NCBI GenBank assembly: GCA_025331565.1
Contig: JAFREQ010000046.1
Location: 3,040,501 to 3,104,500 of the forward strand
From: Holacanthus passer
Lineage: Eukaryota; Chordata; Actinopteri; Pomacanthidae
Direction of reading: 5' to 3'
DNA: 64,000 bases
This document shows, in pieces, positions 25,501 through 38,300 of this stretch. The notes beneath the pieces were generated by a model that was given only the letters and a program-made list of their open reading frames with translations, was not told where the DNA came from and searched no databases. Each line of letters begins with the position of its first letter. Positions within the stretch are counted from its first letter, which is position 1. The translations under genes were made by a program, and so were the position numbers.

Positions 25501-28500
25501 ATCAGTGAGAGAGACCTCAGTGGAGGTGATGTGGGAACAGCTGGACATCCCCTTTGATGGCTGGGAGATCCATTTCCGCAACACGGTCAGTCTGCTCATT
25601 TCTTTTAAAGGCTCGCCCCGGATTTTATTAACCGACAGGGAAAGAGTGAGAGGTGATAAGCAATACCAGCTTATTGGAAGTCTCAGCAAAACATGGATTT
25701 ATTTCAGTGCTAACCAGTGAAATTGCTTTGACATATGGAAAAACTCAGCGAGGGCAAGTCTGGATGTCATAGAACTGCGGGTAAATCTGCTCCTTCAAAA
25801 TCCGAGCCAGTAATTCTTTTGGAAGGAAATTACTGTGCCAGCTGATAAGTCGAGGGTCTTTTTGAAGTTTTGCAGTTGCTGCAAAGTTTGCACCAGTTTC
25901 TAAATATGTCGTCCTTCCCTGACCTTCATGTTAATTTTGATGGACTGTGTGATGTGGTTTATTACACAACAGTTCTCTGTCAGGGTTGTTCTGGTTATCA
26001 GTCCTCTCACACTTTCCACAGCACATTTCCTGTGCTGTGGAAATTGAAAGCAACTGTGTCATGTGTACATAAATGTGTCATTAGAGCTCAAATTATTACA
26101 TGTAGTATTGTTCCATAGTTCGTGTAACCTGATTTCTGACGTGTCACAGAATTTTTTTTGGTTTTATTTCTTCAGTGGCAAAAACTGTTGTTGTGTTGTT
26201 GTGTGTTAGATCAGCTCAGGTAGGTTTCTGCTGGAGAAGCCTGATTATGAACACACCTGTGTGCATGACCATAACAGGATATTTCACTTTATGTGTCTCT
26301 TACAGAAAGAAGAAAATGGAAAAGTCATGACCACCCTTCCATCCTCTCAAAACCAGTTTATCCAGTCAGGCCTTGGACCCGGACAAGAGTATGAAGTCTC
26401 TATCAACATCATCAAGAACAACACCAGAGGACCCCAAACATCCAAAAAAGTCACTACCAGTGAGTTTCAGGCTGTAACTGGTGAGATCATAGATGTCTAA
26501 AAACATCCACATGGTACTAAGTGTTCATTTCAAAAGGTATGTCATTTTCCTGCTCTGTCTGGCAGCTATTAGTTGGCAGGATACAAAAAACCTTCACTTG
26601 AGCACAGAAAAAAAAAATACATTAATGTCAAAAAGTGAAATTCCATAATGACGAGTAACAACAGGAAATCCCTGCTGGCTCTCCACAGTCCCATCTAACA
26701 GCTTTTACCTAAAGAGCCATTACTCAGACACGTTGAGCCTCAGCCTAGCACGACCATGTAATAGTTGTGTTTTTTCCCACTTTCACTAAATCTTGCTCTT
26801 AGTCCTTGTCCTCTGCTCACTGAAACTTTTATTGCAGTGTTACTCCATACGTTACGTTGTGAAATGCTTCCAGTCGCTTTTGCAATCGATACCACACGCC
26901 AGGCCAAACAACTCTCATTGTGCATGGAAAAGCCATTTCGTTTACAAGTCTGTGCTGACGGACTCCTTCAGTATCACACCATTTCATTTCTGATGTCATT
27001 TATTTGTGTAGGCTGAAACTCGACACAGCTCCCAGAAATGAATGATAGAAATAAGGTTAAATCTTTCGTACCATTTTACCCCCAGAGGTCCTTTCAGCGC
27101 GGCTCCAGAACAGGCAAGATGTGTCCTCCACATGTGGACACAGGAGATTTGTTAGGTAGTAAACACAACATGAGTGTGAATGGGAATCACATTATATTTC
27201 ATGATAGCCCTTTCCCTTGTTGATCCAAGTTATTGCTTGAGGCTTACAGGGGTTGTTTTTAAGGATGAAAAATATGGCAGGAATACGTTTATTTGCTTGC
27301 TGAGAATTACATCACTGCTACTCTCTTGTCTGTCTGTTAAATATGAAGCTACTGGAAACAGGTGGAAACAACGAACGTGGCTCTGTACAAATATTAAAAC
27401 TGTTTACTAGCTTCTTCTCACTTTGCCACTCTCACCTGAATTCCCACCCCAGAGATCGACGGCCCCCGGCAGGTGGAGGTGAAGGATGTGACGGACTCCT
27501 CAGCTCTGGTCGGCTGGTCTCAGCCGGTGGCTCCTATGGACAAAGTCACCATGTTTTACGGGCCCAGCTCCGACCCCTCCGATGAAACCAGTGTGGAGAT
27601 TTTCCCCTCAGACAAGCAGTACAGCCTCGACGGTCTGAGGCCCGACACTGAGTACAAGGTGTCGCTCATCTCCAGGAGCGGAGAAATCACCAGTGACCCC
27701 GTCACCACCACATTCACTACAGGTGGGCTTGTGACAGCAGCAACTGCAGATTTCTCTTTGTGTTTTCATTCATTTTAAAGATGAAAACAAAAAACACTTC
27801 CGTGAGCCTCACTGTTGCACTGGAAGACATGTACCTCCATCACCATGAACACACAAACATGGTCCTGCTGTCACAAATACTCACTAGAGACCAAATGTGG
27901 TTTAATCCGCCACTGAAAATAGTCCCCAACAAATGCACTATTTTCTCATGTTTGAGTGAGAACATGTGCTAAAATCTGACAAGTGCTGTTGGGGCTGAGA
28001 GCCAAGTGCAGGCTGGGAAAGTTCTAGTATTGGTCGACAGACTAATAGATAATTGGTTATGGTCTTTTCATGGGACTTATAGAATAACACCAGCTTCATC
28101 CTTTAATTCTATGTAAACACTACAAAATCTACAGTGAAATCATACAGTATTGCATAACATGCGTGTGTTAGTCTATTTATTTTGGGAAGATTTGGGATGT
28201 GCTTAGATCTGTTTGCACACTGCAAATTGAGGTGGCCTGGTTTCCAATAATAGGCAAAATAATGAATTCAACATCTGTGTATATAATTTTGAGCAGAAAG
28301 TTTCGTCTCCTAATTTGATTTAAATGTATTTACGCAGCCCTGGATGCCCCCACGGACCTGCAGGCTGTGTCCCAGACAGACGACAGCATCACTCTGGAGT
28401 GGACTAACAGTCGAGCTGATGTCAGCAGCTATCGGGTGAAATACAGTCCCATCTCTGGAGCGACTCATGGTGAGGAGCTGTTCCCACGAGGACCAGGAGA

Positions 28501-29299
28501 CACCACAGAAGCTACCATCACTGGTACGGGTCAAAGAGACAAGCATTATAAAGCACGACCACACGCAACTTGTATTAGTCATACAATGTGGTAACTTTCC
28601 TTCTATGCCTCCTTATGGCAGGGCTGAAGCCAGGGACGGAGTATGGGATCGGTGTGACGGCTGTGAAGAATGAGAGAGAAAGCCTCCCTGCTACTACAAA
28701 TGCAGCAACTGGTGAGAGCAGCTGTCCAAACAGTCGCCCTTCACACTCCTTCATAACTATAACCCAGATTCCGAAAAAGTTGGGACCCTGTGTAAAACAT
28801 TAATGAAACAGAATGTGGTAATTCGCTAATGCTTTTTGACATGAGGGGTTGATTTATGATTTGTGTTGAGCATTCAACAGAAGAGAGTATGAAATTTGCC
28901 GTCAGTCAGTTTTACATTTAATTTCTGTCTCCTGTCAGATATCGATCCTCCCAGAGACTTCGAAGCCGTCGAGTCCACAGAGACCTCCCTCACTTTGAGG
29001 TGGCAGAAACCTCAGGCCAAGGTCAGCGCCTACAGGATAGTGTATGTCTCCAAAGATGGCCAGGTTGAGGAGCAGGAGGTCCCAGCCACAGCGACCAGCT
29101 ATGTGTTGTCCAACCTGAGTCCTGGGATGAGCTACAGCATCTCTTTGACTGCAGAGAGGGGTCACAAGAGGAGCTCACCTGTCACCATTTCTACATCCAC
29201 AGGTGGGTAGGGGGCAGTTAGGCAAAATAAAAGATTACACATGACTTCAGGATAAAAAGTGATTAATGATGCCAAATATTAATTATTATTATTATTATT

Positions 29300-29332
<33 letters not shown>

Positions 29333-32300
29333 CGGTATATTATAGAGTTAAACTTTGGAGTTTACAATTACAAATAGAGATTTGAAGACTGGTGACTAAT
29401 TTGATGATTGGAAGTAAATCTGCAGCCAATGAACTTGAAGAAAATTGAGATGCACTTACACCTAAATGATGCTTTCTTCATTTGTGCCTTTTTGTTTTTC
29501 TCGTAGCCTCTTTCACATTTTATTTAGCTGACTCAGACGACCGTGAGCTAACGACTCCCACAGGCTCGGAGGACAATGTCATTAGCTTTGTGTATTTAGA
29601 ACCCTCTGAGTCCCAGTTCTCTGGGACGGAGCCTGAGGATGAGCTTGGAACGCTGACTGTCTCGGGCATCACGCCTGATGGATTTGACCTCTCATGGAAA
29701 CTAAAGGCTCACAGTGTCTATGATAGTTTCACTGTAGAATATAAAGACGCTCAGCGATTGTGGGATGTGAGCAAGGTCCAACTTCCTGGAGATGCCACTG
29801 GCTCTAGAATCGAAGGCCTGAAGGCATCGACAGAATATCAAATAAAACTTTATGGAGTAACCAGTAGCCAGAGATCTGCGCTACTTGAAGCTGTTGCAGT
29901 CACAGGTATAAGATTCTCTTTTAGACTGAATATTTATTAGAGACACTTTGTCTCCTTGATTTCTAACAGCTCCCCCCTTCAGTGGAAATCTGTTCTGTTT
30001 CATAGAGGTGAAATACTATTAGATCAGAGTAGCGATATGATTTGCATGCTGGTATTTTGCCCATTAAGATTTCCCTGCAAAGAAAACTTCTATAGCAGTC
30101 ATCTGCATGAAACACTGTGATGACAATGATAGAGATAATTGTATTTTCACAAAAAACCATCTTCACCTCACCCTGCAAGGCTTCAGTACTGTGGCACAAT
30201 GTTGCTTCCTAAGATTCAGATACAAGAAGAAATATAAATGGGAACTAAGTCCTCCCTGAGCCATTAATACCTTCACATACAAAGGTTACAGTTTACTGTC
30301 TGTCCCGATTTCTTCCTGCATTTGAGCTTTTAAATGCAACCATTTTGCTCTCTGAAAGCCTGCGCCACGAATTCCATCCACATCATTCATCGTCTTCAAT
30401 CCCATTCACACAATTAAACGACTTCTCCGGTAGTCAGAGAAAATTACACCGTACGTCACTCGCATGTCAAACAAGTGCCTCAACAGTCTTTCTTTAGGAC
30501 AGCAGCAAGGAAATGGCTGTGCATGGCTTCACCATCTATTTGAAGACAGCTGTGTACTTCCACTCTGGTGGACTACTCAGAACCTTCAAGAATTAATGGC
30601 ACCGACTCGAGTGCCATTAATACCTTAGCTGTTGCTCGATGATATAAACCTGGTCCTGGAAAACCTTGGATAATAAGAGACGATGATGAAATCCTCTTCA
30701 AGGACAGAACTTTGTGCTAAATGATTTGATTATAATTCTACAGTATCTTTATTTTAACCCAATTTCTTCTCCACAGGTTCTTTTTCAGTCATCAGCAGAG
30801 CTGGTAACAAATTCATTCTTTAACATGCTTTTATTCACTGTAGCACCAAAGCCTACCTCTCCAGATGTACTTATGCTGAGCATCAAGGATTCCCCAACAA
30901 CCTCTCAGTCTGCTCTGGATACTGAACCAGTTCAAAACCCAGATCCCCTCCGTCCTTTAAACACGGAGCTTCCTTCCTCTTCCCCCACTGTGATGAGCTC
31001 TGGGGCCGAGCCTGAAAGCTCAGGGGCCCCCACAGTCAGTGTTACCTCCACTAACGTCAGCCCGGCTCAGTCTGCGCCTGATGAGGCATTTGATAGCTTT
31101 TTGATGGAGGTCAATGCTCCGACAGGTGCGACACAAGCTCATGTGACCACACAACCAGGAAGTGTGTGGAAGGCTGAAACAGAGGGTTTGACCCCCTCGA
31201 CACAAAATGATATTACATTACAAGGGCTGGTGGAAGAAAAGCGATCTTTACCTGTCAAAGGTTTTGCTACTACAGGTACATGAAGCAAATATTTCTTTTT
31301 TTGTAGGCCTTCATCACAACCCATCATCATCACATCCAGTTATTGTTTATGCTCTAAATATTTCATTATGGCTGCATGGTAAATTTTTTGTCCACAGACG
31401 GTTGATGTTTTATTTAAATTTGGACTCTTACTTACAGCAAAGTGTTGGGGCCACAAAACTCAAGAGGTTTCAATGTTAAAGTCATGAAATTAAAATGTTG
31501 TAAAATTTCAAGAAAAATGTTGGAATTACTCAAGAAAAGGGATTAAATATTTTGAGAATAGGTCATCTTTAAAGATTTAAGTTATTCTGAGTAAAAAGTA
31601 GAAAAAATATTTCAACATTAGTGCTGTAATAGCTCAAAGAAAAACCATCAAACCAACAAACTCATTGTATATCAAGAATAAAGTCAAGAGTTGTAATAGT
31701 TGTAATACTTTGAGATTTCAGTCAAAATATTTTTTGAGAATAAAGTTGTAATATTTTAATATAGTAGTAGTCTTGAAATATTACAACTTTTTTCTTGAAA
31801 TTGTTCAACTTTCTTTTAATAATAGTTTGACTTAAATCCTGAAATCAGAGACTACTTTCTTCCCTAATTGTGGCCCAAACACTCTGTCGTTGTTATTGCG
31901 ATGAATGATTTTCCTTGAATCGTTATGTGAGAGTAATTTTTACAATCCATCTTGCCATTCAGTTGACCCCACTCTGATCTGTCTATCTACCAGAGGAGCT
32001 GAAGCCCATGGTGATGAACCTCACCATCTCTGACATTACATGGGACGGCTTCACTGCGTCCTGGAGCCCCTCCGCTGGGGAATTTGACAGCTTTGTCATT
32101 GAGGTAACAAACTTGGAGAATTTCTCAGAGAGCCAGAACCTCACTCTGTCGGGAGGCGCTTTCAGCCTGGGCATCACCGGGCTGAATCCCAACACCAGCT
32201 ACATGGTTGGCCTGTTTGGGCTGTATCAGGGCTCCTTCCTTGAGCCCGTGTACACTGACGCCACCACAGGTACCTGCAGCTCGCAGCGTCGCAGCGTTTT

Positions 32301-35300
32301 ATCCTCTAACTTTCTGTCTTTCCTTTGATTTTTAACTTTCTATTTCAGTCGGTATCTGTGAGGCACACACAGACACACACACTAGAACCTCTGCTGTCCC
32401 ACTCACAGTGGAGCGTCAACACCTCGCTGCATGAAACGAGAACGACATAATAACCTAATTTCTGTTTTGCCACCACTGTCCAACACCCTGGCCCCGGGGT
32501 GCTGTACCACTTCATCTTAACCAACATGTCATGAACCATTCTTTACCCTCCAGCCACTGTTTCTGTCTAGCTGAGAGAGGGGAGGGTGATGGGCACCTGT
32601 GCCACATCACTGAGCCGAGCAAACGCCCCTCAAATGTTCACCCTCACCCCGAACTGCTCCCTCCATCCCAGTTACCAAAGTGCATGAAGCCCCCCTCCTC
32701 CTCTACCATCCCCTGCATCGTGGAGAGGTTTGACGCTGATGTGCTGCAATGATTGCAAAAGCAAACCAATAACTTTCACCCTCACGCCCGTCACACTGTG
32801 ACAGCGTGACCATCTCATTTCATCCCATCAACCGTCATTCAGTGTTTAATTGATTAACCTTGAGGGATCATTTGCCCGTGGATGTGCAAGTGCTCACATG
32901 TGCCTTTTAGTGACATTTGAGCTCTGTTAGTTTGTGTGAATGACGCTGAGATAGTTCAGTTTTGTTTGCATAGAACGTCAAAGTAAATATTCCTCATTTC
33001 CTTTTGAACTGCTAGGTGGCAAATGATTAAATCTTCTTGTCATTATCAAGGTAAAAAACATAATGAGGTTAACAGTAGCTCCACCTTGTTTTACATCTGA
33101 ATGATGCCTAAATTGTTTGCTGCATGTTTGCATGCAACTGCCTATATTTCTTATTGCACGTAAAAAATATGTTTTTATAAGTTAAACTGTCCCTGTAGCT
33201 CTTCTGTTCTGCTTTGAATTGCTCTTGTGCAACATCGTGCAGAATTTGTTGCGTCCTCAACGTTAGCAGTTCCTCCACTTGCATGAAAGAGACATATTTC
33301 TTCCATCGCCACATTTTCACATTTAAATCAACACTTCATTCATTTGAACTTGCAGACCAGTGTTTTTCAGCTATTTAATGTACTATAAAGGCTTTTGTGT
33401 TTTTCCCCTTGGCATTACATGTTTGCCCATCTATTTATTATCATGCTTTTCACAAAAGAAAGGTTTCAAATTTAAGCTGCTAAGTTAATTATTAGTAAGT
33501 TAATTTTTATACAAAAATACATGCATGTATTTAATCTTTTATTAAGCTATCAGGAAATGCAAGTGGTGGTGAGTGCCCTGTAACACTATACACATTTTTA
33601 TATGATAAATAAAACCAACAACTACCAATAATTTATGATTTATATCAGTCTGTGTTCTGCAAGATGGTTTTCTAATAATGATTTCTCTCTTTAGTGAATG
33701 AACCAGTGGTTGGCAAACTATATATCTCAAACTTAACGTCAGAGAGCTTTTCAATCTTCTGGAACGGCACTGAAGGAGAATTTGATGGTTTTATCCTGGA
33801 GATAATTGATTCTGATTGGCTGATGGAGCCAAAGGAATATAACGTATCCCACAATGTAAAGTCCTATGACATCACAGGGCTCAGGCCCAGCACTGACTAT
33901 GTAGCCTACCTCTATGGGACGTACAAGGGATCCCGAACCAATGCTGTCAGTATTGTTGCATCAACAGGTATTTGATTTTGAGTATTTGTCATTAGTCTTA
34001 CAAATAATCGGGTTATATTGAATATTCTTCAGTTATTATCTGCACTGTAAAGCTAACTTGGCCTGTATGCAAACACTGGACACATACATGCTTTCTATTT
34101 CCATAAATGAATATATTTTATATTTTTCTCTCCCCTGTAGCCGAAGAGCCTGATTTGTCCAGGCTAGTTGTTTCTAACATTACCTCAGACAGATTTTCTC
34201 TGTCGTGGCGGACAGGAGAGAAGGCTTTTGATAACTTTATTGTAGAAGTCAGAGAGTCTGCTTTGCCCTCGCAGGCAATGGGGCGCGCTCTGCCAGGAGA
34301 CGTGCGCTCCACAGTCATGGCCGGGCTCAAAGCGAGCACAAGCTACAACATAAAGCTGTACGCCAGCGCTGGTGGCCACAACACACAGCCCCTATTCCAT
34401 GTAGCTACAACAGGTATCACATTACATGCATTTTCTGACACTGCATGTATCAACCACATTGTGATTTACCAGCACAGCATAACTGAAAAGCCATGTTCTT
34501 TTTCTGTTCAGAGGATGTCCCAGAGTTGGGGCCCATAGCTGCTTCAGCCGTGAGCCCGCATAACCTCAGCTTGTCCTGGAGCACAGTGTCGGGCCACTTT
34601 GATGGCTTTGTAATCCGGGTCAGTGACCATGAGCAGCAGTCTGACACGCTGGAGTTCAGACTGAGCGGTGAAGCCCGTAACATTACGATCTCTAACCTGA
34701 TGGATGCCACAGGCTATGATATTGAACTGTACGGTATCTCTCACGGGCGCCACACTCCCTCAGTTTTAGCCCACGCCGTCACAGGTACTACGTATTTTAC
34801 TCATGTCTTCAACTCTCATCACTTGTAGTTGTAAAGGTTTGCATCCAAACTTCTCACTAAGGACTAAAGCACCTTTTGGGGAACTTTGTCTCCTGCAATC
34901 AGCTTAATGTACCTGAATAACTACTCAAATTGTGTTTCAACTTAAAGCAGTATTTGTTATCTGCAGGTCTGAGGCCTGAAATGCATTGAGAGCAAATTTG
35001 ACACGCATCATTAGCACCTGTTGTTTTCACAATCTGGTAGCACTTTTGGTGCATGAAGCCATTTGATTTATTAACCCCAGAGAAAGAGGTCGGACATGGA
35101 TGTTAAGTAAGCGTGTGCTTTTTTTTTTTACTTTTTATGTTTTGTTCTGTTAGACAGCAAATGTCTTTTGTAATAAGCTTGGACAGAATAAGCATCAAGT
35201 TAGTTTCCATGTGCTGAAGATTTCTTTTATAATTATTGGCTGTCAGTTGGTTAGTAAACGTAGGGCTAATTTTAAACACTTTATATACTACTGGGTAGCT

Positions 35301-38300
35301 TAATCTATAATAATACATGATAATTTATTTGTTGACTAAGTTTTGCATTAATAATCAGAATCTGGAAAGACTGTCGAATAAATAAATAAGAGTAAAAATA
35401 TAAATGTAAACTAACAGAAAATGTAAATACTCAGTTGAAGTGCAAGAACCTGCAAAAGTAAAATACTTGAGTAAATGTCCTTTCCACCACAGGGTATGGG
35501 ATGTGTGCATATAAGTTACATAAAATAGAAATACCTCCATGCTTTTCCAAACACTGACACTTCACCCATTGGAATGTCAGAGATATCAGGGTATAATTTG
35601 AGCTCAAAGCAGAATTGTGTTAAGATGCAGTACCACTAATGGCCACTAGATGTTTGCGTTGAGTTCGAAAATGCCAGTTGCAAAGTTTTTGGCTTCACGT
35701 CTTGTGATGAACGTCTTGTATTTGTCCTGGGTACCAGCTTTGCCTTATTGTGAGAAATCCCAGCGATGATGGTTCGTCATGACCTCGTTCACCTTTTTTC
35801 ACTCTTGGTTTAGTTTTGTGGCTCCAGACATTAATTCCAATTCCAAACTTGTAACTGTTGTTTAGAAACCTTTAGTGAAGAAAGAGAGGTTGCATCCTTT
35901 TTTTTCTACAGTCTATTGTAGAAGTCTATAAAGCACTATGATGCATGCCAAATTTGCTTTTAATGTGATTTGGCCTTTAAATTTTGTAAATATTAACATC
36001 AGTTGTTCCCATTTTAAATTTGGGGGCAACTTTCTTTTGCCTCTTTAAAACCAATCACCTCACAGGAAGAATAGATTTTCTGATTTGCTTTTGCAACAAT
36101 TGCACACTTGGTTGTTTACCCTTGTTCCCCCTCCCACATGTGTCCCCCCCACCAAAAAATCCACCCCCACTCCAGCTCCTTTGCCCAAAGTGGAAAACTT
36201 GACCATTTCCAACATAACCCCCTACGGCTTCCGTGTGTCGTGGGAGGTGAAGCAGCAGGTGCAGCAGGAGGAATTAGCCCCCTCTAGTGGCGGCTTCAGC
36301 CATTTTCACATAGTGGTGACAGACTCTGGCTGGCTGCTGGAGCCTCAGGAGTTCACTGTGTCAGGAAACCAAAGTCACCTGGACATCTGGGGCCTCATCA
36401 CTGGCATAGGCTATGAGGTCAGGCTGACCGGGGTGTCAGAGTCAGGGCTTCTCTCTCGGCCTCTGACCACAGTGGCTGTGACAGGTACCACTCACAGAGC
36501 ACTGCAAGGCCCCTCGTCTTACTAAAAACAGTTTGTTGCAACTACTGTACGAATATGATCATTAAACTTTATGATCCAGTTCTGAAGTTTCACCATCACA
36601 ACCGGGCAGATCTACAAGTGTCAGTTCTTTGATATTTATCCTTTTCTTAAGTTGGTTTAAGATGTGATTTGACAAAATTAGCTTGAGTATTGACAGATTT
36701 TGGTTAATGCCATGTTTGGACGGTGAGGCTTCAGCTCAGTATTGTAACCTAACCCTAACTCGGATCTATAACTCAACTCTTTTCCAGAATGAACTCACTT
36801 TTCTTGTGTTTTAAACATTTTCTTGGTATGCAGCTTCGTCACCGGGAGGAAGAGATGTGGAGCTCCCATTTCTTTTCACCTCCAAAATATGAGCAAGCAC
36901 ATTTGTTTGTTTTCATATTTTAAAATGTGTTTTCCTTCAGATTTCTGACCTGATGTCTGTGGACGTAATGCGATTCTGTATCATGTCCACGAACATCTTT
37001 TACTGTTCGTTTCACCACGCTGTTGCCTTTTCATGCTGGTTTATTGATCTGGCCGAAACCGCTGAATAAAACGAAACGATCAGAAGTAGGAAAACACTGA
37101 TAATCAACAAGACATTCTGAGCATGAAATGTCAGTTGATCTCATTTGTTTCATGATCTTTGAATGCACTGAATGCATCGAGGCTGACCTCGAAGACGCAT
37201 GGGGACCTCGTCTCAACCAGTGTTTGCTGAAATCCGTCCAACAGATCCGTTGGAGCCTTTTACGGAATGTGAACCTGTTGACTGACATAAATAAACGGTT
37301 ACAAAAAGCATCTTGTCTTTTTAATTCACCCAAACTTTCCCGTGTGCTGTGATTTTGACTGATTTACACTAACGGACACCTGAGCATGGCCGATCAGAGG
37401 TGGACTCTGTCCTCCACCTGGAAACCTTCTTGCCTGATTGTCTTTGGCCGTCTGTCAGAAGTTGATGAAAACACCAAACCTGCTGCTGTTTCTATTGTCT
37501 AACCAGAGGCTGAGCCGGAGGTGGAGCATCTCTTTGTGTCGGACATCACGGCCGACAGTTTCCGTCTGTCCTGGACTTCGGATGAGGACATGTTTGATAG
37601 ATTCGTAATCAAAATAAGAGACAGCAAAAGATTATCCCATCCGCAAGAGTACAGCGTCAGTGGCGACGAACGAACCAAGGTTTTAACTGGACTCATGAGT
37701 GGCACCGAGTATGAAATCGAGCTTTATGGTGTCACTTTGGACCAACGCTCCCAACCGGTTACTGGTGTTGCTCAGACAGGTATATGAACAACGCCGAAGT
37801 GTGCAGTTTTATACTAACTACTAAACCTTCTGAGTGTCAGTGTGTCGTCTGCTGTCAGAGAACTGAACCCACAGTCCCACTAATCATCTTTATTGGTCTG
37901 GTTTAGGCTTAACTCCATGTCTGACTCTGATGGAAAATGGTCTTTCGGGAAACAGTTTCCGGAGTTTAATTTGGATCCTCCGAGCTCATAGTTGACATTT
38001 TTTCTTGCGATGTTATTGCCCATATTTTCCTCACTTTAATTCACCTTTTTTTTTGTGCTTTCCTGTCTGCGCATATCCATTTGCACTTTGCTAGGCCTGA
38101 GCACTCCCAGGGGACTTCACTTCTCTGAAGTGACGGACTCCTCAGCTGTCGTTCATTGGTCCATGCCTCGCTCTCCAGTCGACAACTACCGAATCACCTA
38201 CGTGCCCTTTGAAGGAGGTAAGAGCTCAATCAGGGTTATTGCGTTGCTATATTTTACTGCTGCTTTCTTACTTTATATTTACACTTGAATTATGTTACAT

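Noticed and set aside
32531..32752. Possible extra FNIII exon in intron 13
   Set aside because: The translation lacks tryptophan, the GLxPxTxY core and phase-1 borders; GC-richness alone made it stand out.
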